A stretch of 64,000 nucleotides of DNA from BP-133 sp040756995 (GTDB lineage: Bacteria; Actinomycetota; Acidimicrobiia; IMCC26256; BP-133), in NCBI GenBank assembly GCA_040756995.1, contig JBFLYK010000034.1:21840-85839 (forward strand), written 5' to 3'. A program made the translations under genes and the position numbers. Below the pieces are notes generated by a model that was not told the DNA's origin, ran no database searches, and was given only the letters and a program-made list of their open reading frames with translations. Below, in pieces: positions 25,717 through 33,325 of this stretch (within the stretch, counting starts at the first letter, position 1; each line of letters opens with the position of its first letter).

Positions 25717-26798
25717 GCCGGTCCGTACCGGAAGCCCATCTGCTCGGCCACTTCGGGCGGCAGCGGTGGCAGGGCGGAGCGGGGAATGAAGAACGTCGGC
25801 AGGTCGAACAGGTCGTTGAAAACCCGGTGGCGCCGGGCGGCGGCGGCCAGGTACTCGTGCCCGGCCGTGCCGCCGGTGCCGATGCGGCCCCCGATCATGC
25901 GGTGGGCCAGCAGGGCGTGCCGCTGGCGCCAGGCGGTGAAACCCTCGTCGATGTCGACCAGCGTGGTGAGGAACCGGAACGGGAGCTGGAAGATCGGCTC
26001 GTCCCGGTAGAGGTTGATGAGCAGCGCGGCCAGGAAGGCCCGGTGGCTCAGACGCCGCTTCCCCGCCCGCACCAGCTCCGCCCACCGGTTGGCGTCGAAG
26101 GCCGCTTCGAAGCTGGCCATGGTGGCGTTGAACTCGGCCAGGGCGGCGGACCGGCCCTCGGCGTCGAGCTGGGGGTGGCTCTCGATCACGGCCCGGTCCC
26201 GGGCCATCATCTCCCCCACCGCCTCCCGGTAGGCCCGCCAGAAGTCGAAACCGCCGAAGGACAGGAACGGCGTACGGCGCAACCAGCGCTCGAGATGGTC
26301 GTGCAGCGACGGCTCCCGCTCCGACGCCTCGATGGCCGCGGCGTGCTCCTCCGACAGCACGGAGGTGTACCGCATCCCCTTGATCTTCAGCCGGTGCCCG
26401 GTGTCGAGCCCGAGCTTGTTCTCGATCAGGCGGAACTGCACGCTCTGGAACCCCGACGCGGGGATCAGGACGTCTCGGAACTCGAGGAAGTCGAGCGGCG
26501 TCATCGTCTCCAGCACTTCGATCTGGTCGGTGAGGAGCCGCTGGATCTTCGTGATCCGCATCAGGTGGGAGACGACTTCCCCCATGTCCTTCTCGGCCAC
26601 GACGTCCTGGCCCATCACCTCCAGCACGGCGTCGAGCTCGAAGAGGATCTGCTTGAACCACAGCTCGAACGCCTGATGGACGACGATGAACAGCAGCTCG
26701 TCGTGGGCCACCGGATCGCTCAACGGCACCTGGGCCGACAGAAGCTCGTCGAGGTGCAGGTACGACCAGTAGTAGACGGGCTCTTTCCCGACAGCCAT
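25713..26798 (-). CDS. kynA: Tryptophan 2,3-dioxygenase
   Basis: A 361-residue heme enzyme that oxidises tryptophan to N-formylkynurenine. The N-terminal YYWSYLHLDELLSAQ, the active-site helix DELLFIVVHQAFELWFKQIL (about 38-57), the FRDVLIPASGFQSVQFR block and the proximal-His segment ALLAHRMIGG (about 297-306), with GTGG soon after, are all characteristic. Length is somewhat longer than the approximately 280-residue bacterial short forms. It begins a two-gene minus operon with kynureninase and diverges from the CoA-ligase gene with only 32 bases between starts. A TACCGT box lies 8 bases before the ATG on the minus strand. Confidence 0.9.
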   Translation of the reverse strand: MAVGKEPVYYWSYLHLDELLSAQVPLSDPVAHDELLFIVVHQAFELWFKQILFELDAVLEVMGQDVVAEKDMGEVVSHLMRITKIQRLLTDQIEVLETMTPLDFLEFRDVLIPASGFQSVQFRLIENKLGLDTGHRLKIKGMRYTSVLSEEHAAAIEASEREPSLHDHLERWLRRTPFLSFGGFDFWRAYREAVGEMMARDRAVIESHPQLDAEGRSAALAEFNATMASFEAAFDANRWAELVRAGKRRLSHRAFLAALLINLYRDEPIFQLPFRFLTTLVDIDEGFTAWRQRHALLAHRMIGGRIGTGGTAGHEYLAAAARRHRVFNDLFDLPTFFIPRSALPPLPPEVAEQMGFRYGPA

Positions 26799-26806
26799 CG
26801 ACGATG

Positions 26807-26824
26807 ACGGTAGACGAATAGCCT
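26807..26824. promoter_or_regulatory. Divergent promoter boxes of locus B
   Basis: On the plus strand TAGCCT (26819-26824) ends 6 bases before the GTG of the ligase. On the minus strand TACCGT (26812-26807) ends 8 bases before the ATG of tryptophan dioxygenase. Both fit TANNNT leaderless promoters in a gap of only 32 bases, so the two operons must share control DNA. Confidence 0.45.
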
Positions 26825-26830
26825 GGGGCT

Positions 26831-28333
26831 GTGGCCCTCCCGGAGTGGCTCAACATCGCCGAGCTGTTCCTCACCCGCCGGCTGACCGAAGGCCGCGGCG
26901 AACGCGTCGCCCTCCGCCTGGCCGACCGGCAGGTCACCTACGCCGAGCTCGACCGGCTGGCCAACCGGTTCGGGAACCTGCTGCGGGACCTGGCCGTCCG
27001 CCAGGAGGAACGGGTGATCCTGGCCCTGCCGGACTCCGCCGAGTACGCCGCGGCGCTGTTCGGCATCCTCAAGATCGGGGCCGTGGCGGTGATGGTGAAT
27101 CCCGCCCTGCCGCCGGACGGGCTGGCCGCCATGGCCGAGCTGGCCCGCGCCCGGGTCGCCATCGTGCCGCCCGATGCCGCGCCGCCCGTCCGCCACCTGG
27201 TCGTCGTGGGCGACGACGGCGACGGACCGCACCTCGACTGCTCCGACGAGCTCGAGCCGGCCCGCACTCATCGGGACGACCCGGCCATCTGGCTGTTCTC
27301 CGGCGGCACGACGGGCCGGCCGAAGGCGGCGGTCCAGACCCACGGCAGCTTCGCCAACACCACCGAGCTCTACGCCAAGCGGGCCATGGGGTGGAACGAG
27401 GACGACATCACCCTGTCCGTCCCGAAGCTGTACTTCGGTTACGCCACCGGCTCGAACCTCTTCTTCCCGCTGTCGGTCGGAGGATCGGCCGCGTTGTTCG
27501 GGGAGCACCCGACGGCCGAGGTGCTCTTCGAGCAGATCGCCCGGCACCGGCCGACGATCCTGATCAACACCCCCAAGATGGTGGCCGCCATGATCGAGGC
27601 CGGCCCCGGCGCCGACCTCTCATCGCTGCGCTTCGCCACCTCGGCCGGCGAGGCACTGCCACCGTCGCTCTACGCCCGCTGGAAGGACACCTTCGGCGTC
27701 GAGCTCTACGACGGCCTCGGGACGGCCGAGATGTGGCACGTCTTCGTCTCCAACCAGCCCGGCGCCGTGCGCCCCGGCAGCCTCGGCCGGGTCGTGCCCG
27801 GCTTCGAGCTGGCGGTGCGGGACGCCGAAGGCCGCGACGTCCCCGACGGCGAGGTCGGCCGGCTGTGGGTGCGGGGCGAGTCCCGGGCGCTGTGCTACTG
27901 GCAGGACAGTCCGAAGTCACACGACGCTTTCCGGGGCGAGTGGTTCGCCAGCGGCGACCTCGTGCGGCGGGATGCCGACGGTTACGTGTACTACGTGGGC
28001 CGGGGCGACGATGCCCTCAAGGTCGGCGGGAAGTGGCTGCTGCCCGCCGAGGTGGAGGACTGCCTCCTGACCCACGAGGCGGTGACCGAAGCGGCGGTCG
28101 TCGGCGTGCCCGACAGCAGCGGCCTCACCCGGCCGGTGGCCTTCGTGGTGCCGGCCCCGAGCGCCGGCGGAAGCGCCGAGAAGCTCGAGGGCACGTTGCA
28201 GCAGCACTGCCTCACCCACCTCGACGCCTACAAGCACCCCCGCCGGGTGTTCGTCCTCGACGACTTCCCCCGTACCCACCTCGGGAAAGTCGATCGGGGC
28301 GCCCTGCGCCGTCTGGCCGACGGCCAGGTCTGA
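26831..28333 (+). CDS. Benzoate-CoA ligase family enzyme, probable 2-aminobenzoate-CoA ligase
   Basis: A 500-residue acyl-adenylate-forming enzyme that should activate anthranilate with ATP and CoA. The P-loop is FSGGTTGRPKAAVQTHGSF (about 156-174). VPKLYFGYATGSNLFFPLSV (about 197-216) and NTPKMVAAMI are hallmarks of the benzoate/2-aminobenzoate-CoA ligase branch. YDGLGTAEMW is the A5 motif and LGKVDRGAL near the end carries the catalytic Lys. It diverges from tryptophan dioxygenase and kynureninase, and the monooxygenase/reductase that uses its product is in locus A about 15 kb away. Benzoate or salicylate cannot be excluded from sequence alone; context favours anthranilate. GTG start supported by a TAGCCT box 6 bases upstream. 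Confidence 0.8.
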   Translation: MALPEWLNIAELFLTRRLTEGRGERVALRLADRQVTYAELDRLANRFGNLLRDLAVRQEERVILALPDSAEYAAALFGILKIGAVAVMVNPALPPDGLAAMAELARARVAIVPPDAAPPVRHLVVVGDDGDGPHLDCSDELEPARTHRDDPAIWLFSGGTTGRPKAAVQTHGSFANTTELYAKRAMGWNEDDITLSVPKLYFGYATGSNLFFPLSVGGSAALFGEHPTAEVLFEQIARHRPTILINTPKMVAAMIEAGPGADLSSLRFATSAGEALPPSLYARWKDTFGVELYDGLGTAEMWHVFVSNQPGAVRPGSLGRVVPGFELAVRDAEGRDVPDGEVGRLWVRGESRALCYWQDSPKSHDAFRGEWFASGDLVRRDADGYVYYVGRGDDALKVGGKWLLPAEVEDCLLTHEAVTEAAVVGVPDSSGLTRPVAFVVPAPSAGGSAEKLEGTLQQHCLTHLDAYKHPRRVFVLDDFPRTHLGKVDRGALRRLADGQV

Positions 28334-28342
28334 CGGTCAGGG

Positions 28343-29572
28343 CTACCGCAGGCAACGGGCGCGCCCGCCGCCGGCTTCGGCGAGCTGGTGGGCGAAGGCC
28401 ACCTCCGCCCGCTCGTCGGGATAGACGACCGACACGGTGATGCCCTGCCGGCGGCAGCGGCTGGCGGCGATGAGCGCCGCCCGCCGCGCCGCCTCGACCA
28501 TCCCTCCGCTCATCAGCCGGGGGATCAGCTGCGAACCCCGGGGAATGCCGCCCGGTCCCCAGGCCTCCTCGGTGCCGTTGTGGCTCGTGCACTCGGCGTC
28601 GGTCACCACGATCACGTGGCGGCGGGCGCCGGGCACCGCCTCTTGGACCAGCATGAGACGGGCGGCGTCGATGCCGGCCTCGATGTTGGTGGCGTGGGCG
28701 AACCGGTACTGCTCCACCAGCAACGGCACCCGGGCCCGGGACAGCGGCCGGGCCAGCACCGCCTCCTCCGAGAAAGCCACCGCACCGACGCGGTGGCCGG
28801 TGCGGACCAGCACCCGGGTGATGGCCGCCGTGGCCGGCGCCACCACCGGCCGTTCGTCGCGGCCCATGGAGGCGGAGGCGTCGAAGGCGATGACGACGTC
28901 CCACACCGCGCTGGGCTGGCGGCTCAACGCCCGGGGGGCGAGCGATCCGGTCCGCAGGCTGGCCCGCACCGTCTGGCGGGCCGAGAAGTCCCGGGCCCGG
29001 TCACCGGGACGGAAGGGCCGCACCGCCAGGATCTCGTCCCCCACCGCCCTCCGTCCCGGACGGGTCGGCGACGGCCCGGCCGTCGGCGGCAGAGCCGGTC
29101 CCGGCTCGAACAGCTCGTCGAGGAACCGGGCCGCCTCGTCGTCGCCGAATTCGGCCCCGAGCCGCTGCTCCTCGTCGGAGGTTCCCGGGCGGTTCCCACC
29201 CGACTCGACGGCCAGGGCCACCTCCATCTGCTCCTCGGGGGTCCCGGCGTCCCGGCGCCGGCCCGGCCCGTCGTCGCCATCCGGCCCGAGCGGGGACTCC
29301 AGCGCCGCCTGCAGGGCTTCGTACACGGCCTGGCGGACCAGGGCGTCGGCGTCAACGCCGGGCCGGACCCGGAGACGATGCGGGAGGGCGACGAGGGCGG
29401 CGGTCAGGAAGGCGGCGTCGGGGTCGGCGTGGCGCTCGAGCCGGAGCCGGGCCGCCGCCAGTTCGGCCAGGGCCAGCGACGCCCGCACGCCCGGGCCGGC
29501 CTCCACCAGCGGATGGCGCCGCAGCCAGTGGCCCACGGCCACCGCCCAGACGGCGAGGTCCTGTTCCTTCAC
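28343..29572 (-). CDS. VWA-domain protein, magnesium-chelatase ChlD/CoxE-like
   Basis: A 409-residue protein with a C-terminal von Willebrand A domain (about 215-400) that contains the metal-ion-dependent adhesion motif in FDASASMG and the downstream TN and TDA elements. The N-terminal half is helical followed by an acidic, disordered stretch (GTPEEQMEVALAVES region). VWA proteins of this type pair with MoxR/ChlI AAA ATPases to insert metals or remodel enzymes. It is the last gene of the operon, its GTG overlapping the ATPase stop (GTGA). The ChlD-type N-terminal ATPase domain is absent, which is nearer to CoxE/CobT-like accessory proteins. Confidence 0.75.
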   Translation of the reverse strand: MKEQDLAVWAVAVGHWLRRHPLVEAGPGVRASLALAELAAARLRLERHADPDAAFLTAALVALPHRLRVRPGVDADALVRQAVYEALQAALESPLGPDGDDGPGRRRDAGTPEEQMEVALAVESGGNRPGTSDEEQRLGAEFGDDEAARFLDELFEPGPALPPTAGPSPTRPGRRAVGDEILAVRPFRPGDRARDFSARQTVRASLRTGSLAPRALSRQPSAVWDVVIAFDASASMGRDERPVVAPATAAITRVLVRTGHRVGAVAFSEEAVLARPLSRARVPLLVEQYRFAHATNIEAGIDAARLMLVQEAVPGARRHVIVVTDAECTSHNGTEEAWGPGGIPRGSQLIPRLMSGGMVEAARRAALIAASRCRRQGITVSVVYPDERAEVAFAHQLAEAGGGRARCLR

Positions 29573-30600
29573 AGGGCCAGCGCCGCCAGGGCCCCCTCGA
29601 CGTACTCCTCCGGGCGGGACGCCAGCCGGTGCGTCGGCCGCAGCGACAACCGGCCCCGCAGCGCCACCCGCAACCCGGCCAGTGCCGCCTGGCGCCAGTC
29701 CGTGACGCCGTCGAGCTTCAACCAGGCGAGGGCGAGTTCGAAGCCGGCCAGCGTCGCCCGCACGCTCGGGCCGGCTTCCACCTCCGGTTCGGCCCGCAGC
29801 TGGTTGGCGAAGCCCACCACGGCTTCGGCCAGGTGACGGGTGTCGTCGCCGGCCGGCTCGGTCAAACCGGTGCGGGCCAGGAGGATCGACACCTCGTCGG
29901 CCGGGCTGGGGTAGTCGAGCCGGACGCGTTCGAAGCGGTCCCGCAGAGCCTCGGACAACCGGCCGACACCGACGTACTCGTCGGGGTTCATCGTGGCCAC
30001 TACCACGGTGTCGACCGGGAAGCGGGCCTCGTAGCCCCCGATCGTCAGCGCCCGTTCGGCCAGCAGCTCCAGGAAGAGGTTCTGCAGCCGCTCCGACAGC
30101 CGGTTGATCTCGTCGACGAAACAGAGCTTGCGGTGGGCCCGCACCAGCCGCCCGGGCCGGAACGCCCGGGGGTCCAGCGCGCCGTGGGCCAGGGCGGCCG
30201 CCGGGTCGACGTCGCCGACCAGATCCTCGGGAAACAGGTCGGGTGAACCCTGCACCCGCACGAACCGCTCCGCCCCCGACAGCTCCACCTCGCCCGACGC
30301 CACGAGACCCGCCCGGCACTGCGGGCAGGCCGCCTCGCCCGGCAGGCAGTTGAAGTGGCAGCCGGCCAGCCGGATCGGCGGCAGGGCGGCGGCGATCGAC
30401 TCCCCCAGCAACGTCTTCCCCGACCCGACCGGCCCTTCCAGCAGCAGGTTCCGGCCGGCGGCCAGCACGGCCAGGATCTCCAGCTTCGTCTCGACCGGGC
30501 CCAGCCAGGCGTCGAGCAGCGCCAGCCCCCGGGCGGCCACGAGCTGGCCAAGTTCCTTGCGCAGCCCCGAGACCGGCTCGGGCGAAAGCGGGGAATTCAT
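29569..30600 (-). CDS. MoxR/ChlI-type AAA ATPase with a four-Cys/His insert
   Basis: A 343-residue AAA+ ATPase. Walker A is LLLEGPVGSGKTLL (about 52-65), Walker B KLCFVDEINRLSE (about 154-166), and sensor 1 VVVATMNPDEY. Between Walker A and B sits CHFNCLPGEAACPQC (about 82-96), a compact Cys/His cluster that could bind zinc or a Fe-S centre. The lid contains RLSEALRDRFERVRLDYP. It is closer to magnesium-chelatase subunit I than to general MoxR. The ATG overlaps the nitroreductase stop (ATGA) and its own stop overlaps the VWA gene, so the three are co-translated. Role: probably ATP-driven metal insertion or activation of an operon enzyme; inferred from family. Confidence 0.8.
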   Translation of the reverse strand: MNSPLSPEPVSGLRKELGQLVAARGLALLDAWLGPVETKLEILAVLAAGRNLLLEGPVGSGKTLLGESIAAALPPIRLAGCHFNCLPGEAACPQCRAGLVASGEVELSGAERFVRVQGSPDLFPEDLVGDVDPAAALAHGALDPRAFRPGRLVRAHRKLCFVDEINRLSERLQNLFLELLAERALTIGGYEARFPVDTVVVATMNPDEYVGVGRLSEALRDRFERVRLDYPSPADEVSILLARTGLTEPAGDDTRHLAEAVVGFANQLRAEPEVEAGPSVRATLAGFELALAWLKLDGVTDWRQAALAGLRVALRGRLSLRPTHRLASRPEEYVEGALAALAL

Positions 30601-31283
30601 GTCCCCGGCACCGGGAACGGACGACCCCAGCTCTGGGCGAAGTACATGTCCTCGACGGCCGGCTTCGGCGCCTGCGCCGCCGCCCCGCCTCCACCGCCGC
30701 CGATGCCGTCGGCCGTCGCCGGCCACCCCAGGGCCAGCACACCCCAGGGGCAGAGGAACACGTCGTCGGGCAGCCGCAGTGCGGCGGCCAGCTCCCCCGG
30801 CTTGCAGGCGGTCACGGTGGCTCCGAGTCCGGCGTCGATGGCCGCCAGCATGGCGGCGGCCACGCCCATCATCGCTTCGCCGATCAGCCCGGTCCGCAGG
30901 CCGCCCCCTTCCGCCGGCCCTTCGTCGACCATGGCCATCAGGCCCTTGTGGCGGGCGGGGTCGATGAGCCCCCGCTCGACCAGAGCGTCGATGTTGGCCC
31001 GGTACCGCTCCGCCCACCACGCCGGCTGCACCGCATAGGCGATGACCACCGCCGCTTCCTCGATGTAGTCCTGCTCCAGCAGGGCCGCATGGATCGCCGG
31101 CCACGTCTCCGCGTCCCGGTCCCGCCGGCGGAGCACCACGCCCCGCCAGTCGTAGGTGTTCCCGGCGTGCGGCATGGCCAGCGGGGCGCCCAGCACCCGA
31201 GCCAGGACAGCGTCGGGGATGTCCCGGGTCGTGTCGAAGCGCCGGGTGCTCCGGCGGGCGGCGAGGAGTTCGGCGAAGTCCAT
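30597..31283 (-). CDS. Nitroreductase-family FMN oxidoreductase
   Basis: A 228-residue nitroreductase-fold flavoprotein. The FMN-phosphate segment LLAARRSTRRFDTTRDIPD (about 6-24) and the region ATVTACKPGELAAALRLPDD before FLCPWGVLALGWP match the family; the Gly-rich insert (GGGGGG) and C-terminal extension of about 40 residues are unusual. The family also includes BluB and other cofactor-forming enzymes, but no BluB-specific motif is seen. The ATG overlaps the preceding acyl-CoA dehydrogenase stop by one base (TGATG). Coupling to a chelatase-like ATPase/VWA pair suggests that the pair may act on this enzyme or on a dehydrogenase partner. Confidence 0.8.
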   Translation of the reverse strand: MDFAELLAARRSTRRFDTTRDIPDAVLARVLGAPLAMPHAGNTYDWRGVVLRRRDRDAETWPAIHAALLEQDYIEEAAVVIAYAVQPAWWAERYRANIDALVERGLIDPARHKGLMAMVDEGPAEGGGLRTGLIGEAMMGVAAAMLAAIDAGLGATVTACKPGELAAALRLPDDVFLCPWGVLALGWPATADGIGGGGGGAAAQAPKPAVEDMYFAQSWGRPFPVPGT

Positions 31284-32176
31284 CAGGCGCTCCGCCCCAG
31301 GGCCCGGTGGTGGAACCGGTCGTCACCGTAGGCGAACCGCAGCGTCCGCAGCCGCTTCGAGAGGCGCTGCAACCCGTACTCCTCGGTGAATCCGATGGCG
31401 CCGTGGAGCTGGTGGCCCAAGGCGGCGACCTCGGCCGACGCGGCCGAGATCCAGCCCTTGGCCGCCGCGGTGTCGGACGGGTCGGCGGAGGTGCAGGCCA
31501 GCCGGGCCGACCACGTCGCCGCCTGGGCCAGCGTGGCCAGCCGGGCGGCGCCGTGGGCCACGACCTGGAAGGCGGAGATCGGCCGGCCGAACTGCTGGCG
31601 CTCGGTCACGTAGCCGGCCGTCATGGTGGCGATCCGCTCGATCGCCCCCGCCATCTCCGCCGCCGTCAGCGCCGCCGCCCGGCGGCGGGCCTCGGCCACC
31701 AACTCGGGGTCTTTGCAGCGGTCGACGGCCTTACCCTCCAGCCGCAGGCGGGCCAGCCCGTCCCCCTCCACGCCCCCGACCGGTTCCACGGTGAACGTCT
31801 CGTGGATGCCGGCCTTGCCGTCGCGCAGGACGACGACCACGTCGGCGCCGACGCCGTCCTCGCACAGCAGGACGTCGTCGTCTCGTCCGCCGCCCGGCGA
31901 CGGGTCCAGCGCGTCGGCCACGCCGACCCGCCGGCCGCCGGCCGACCCGCCGCACAGCGTCGGGAAGACGACCGCCGTCCCCACCAGCGGCACGGCGACA
32001 CCGGCGGCGCCGAGGGCCTCGGCCACGAGGCCGAGATAGCCGAGGCCCCGCTCGTCCTCCAGGAGGATCTCGAGCCAGCCGCCCTCGGCCAGCGCGGCCC
32101 AGGGATCGGCCGAGCCGGCCACCTGGCCGGCGGCCTCGATGACGGCCCGTTCGTCGTCGGTCAGCGTGAAGTCCAT
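31283..32176 (-). CDS. Acyl-CoA dehydrogenase-like small subunit (degenerate middle domain)
   Basis: A 297-residue acyl-CoA dehydrogenase homologue, about 80 residues shorter than usual. The N-terminal helices are shortened and the middle region (about 85-160) lacks the EPxAGSD flavin loop. The C-terminal helical domain is kept, with RQQFGRPISAFQVVAHG and LHGAIGFTEEYGLQRLSKRL. In actinobacteria such chains pair with a full-length one as alpha2-beta2 heterotetramers (FadE/ChsE type, steroid side-chain oxidation). The full-length gene 14 bases upstream is the natural partner. The ATG at 32176 is preferred over longer frames that run into that partner gene. Confidence 0.8.
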   Translation of the reverse strand: MDFTLTDDERAVIEAAGQVAGSADPWAALAEGGWLEILLEDERGLGYLGLVAEALGAAGVAVPLVGTAVVFPTLCGGSAGGRRVGVADALDPSPGGGRDDDVLLCEDGVGADVVVVLRDGKAGIHETFTVEPVGGVEGDGLARLRLEGKAVDRCKDPELVAEARRRAAALTAAEMAGAIERIATMTAGYVTERQQFGRPISAFQVVAHGAARLATLAQAATWSARLACTSADPSDTAAAKGWISAASAEVAALGHQLHGAIGFTEEYGLQRLSKRLRTLRFAYGDDRFHHRALGRSA

Positions 32177-32190
32177 GGCGCGCCGGCCTC

Positions 32191-33309
32191 CTACAGCCCC
32201 AGGGCCCGGCGGGCGATGATGCCCCGCAGCACCTCGTTGGTCCCACCCCGGATCGAGAAACTGGGGGCGATCAGCCAGGCCGGAAGCAGGTGGCCGCCGA
32301 AGGCCTCCGGGGTCCGGGCCCTCCGCCCGGCCCACTGCGACGCCACCTCCACCATCCGCTGCTCGATGTCGGTGGAGAACACCTTGGCCATGGCCGCCTC
32401 GTGGTCCGGCGGCCGGCCGGTGTCGGCCACTGCCGCGGCCCGGAACACCAGCAGCCGGGCCACCCGGGCCGCCGCCGCCAGGGCTCCGAGCTCCTCCTGC
32501 CGGCGCTCGTCGTCGCCGACCGCCGCCCGCATGGCCTCGAACAGCGCCCAGGTACTCATGAACCGCTCGAGCCCCGCCCGCTCGTAGCCGAGTTGGCCGG
32601 TGATCTGACGCCAGCCGCCGCCTTCCGTCCCGATCAACGCCTCGCCGTCGACGAACACCTCGTCGAAGAAGACCTCGTTGAAGTGGTGCGCCCCCGACAT
32701 GTCGTTGATCGGGCTGAGCGAGATCCCGTCCGACCGCAGCGGGACGATGAACTCCGACAGACCGTCGTGGCGCTCCGACTCCGGGTCCGTCCGGGCCAGC
32801 ACGTAGATGTAGTCGGAGTGGTGGGCCAGGCTGGTCCAGATCTTGTGGCCGGTGATCCGCCACCCCGCACCGTCCCGCACCGCCCGGGTGCGGACGCCGG
32901 CCAGGTCGCTGCCGGCCTGCGGCTCCGACATGCCGATGCAGTACGTCACCTCCCCGGAGAGGATCTCGGGCAGGTAGCGCTGCTTCTGGGCCTCGGTTCC
33001 GTGGGCCAGGATCGACGGGCCCATCTGCCGGTCGCCGAACCAGTGGGCGGCCAGCGGCGCCCCGGCGGCCAGCAGCAACTCGGTCATGCACAGCCGGTCG
33101 ACGTAGCTGCGGCCCCCGCCGCCGTACTGCTTCGGCCACGTCAGGCCGATCCAGCCCCGGGCGGCCATCTTCTTGGTGAAGCTGCGGTCGAATCCGGTAA
33201 TCCAGGCGTCGACCTGAGGCGTGAAGGACCCGGCCGCCCGCTCCTCGGCCAGGAAGGCGGCCACCTCGGCCCGCAGGGCCAGCTGGTCGTCGGTGAACGT
33301 CAGGTCCAT
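32191..33309 (-). CDS. Acyl-CoA dehydrogenase (full-length subunit)
   Basis: A 372-residue acyl-CoA dehydrogenase. MSEPQAGSDLAGVRTRA (about 126-142) is the flavin/substrate loop, KIWTSLAHHSDYIYVLARTD the beta domain, and FSIRGGTNEVLRGIIARRALG the terminal signature. The start at 33309 (MDLTFTDDQ) is the usual beginning of the family; the extra 31 codons of the open frame upstream overlap the intergenic gap and look non-coding. With the short homologue downstream it could form a heteromeric dehydrogenase, and with the upstream 402-residue gene it is one of three such genes in the operon. Substrate likely a branched or polycyclic acyl-CoA; inference only. Confidence 0.85.
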   Translation of the reverse strand: MDLTFTDDQLALRAEVAAFLAEERAAGSFTPQVDAWITGFDRSFTKKMAARGWIGLTWPKQYGGGGRSYVDRLCMTELLLAAGAPLAAHWFGDRQMGPSILAHGTEAQKQRYLPEILSGEVTYCIGMSEPQAGSDLAGVRTRAVRDGAGWRITGHKIWTSLAHHSDYIYVLARTDPESERHDGLSEFIVPLRSDGISLSPINDMSGAHHFNEVFFDEVFVDGEALIGTEGGGWRQITGQLGYERAGLERFMSTWALFEAMRAAVGDDERRQEELGALAAAARVARLLVFRAAAVADTGRPPDHEAAMAKVFSTDIEQRMVEVASQWAGRRARTPEAFGGHLLPAWLIAPSFSIRGGTNEVLRGIIARRALGL

Positions 33310-33325
33310 GCCGGTGCCGGGCCGG

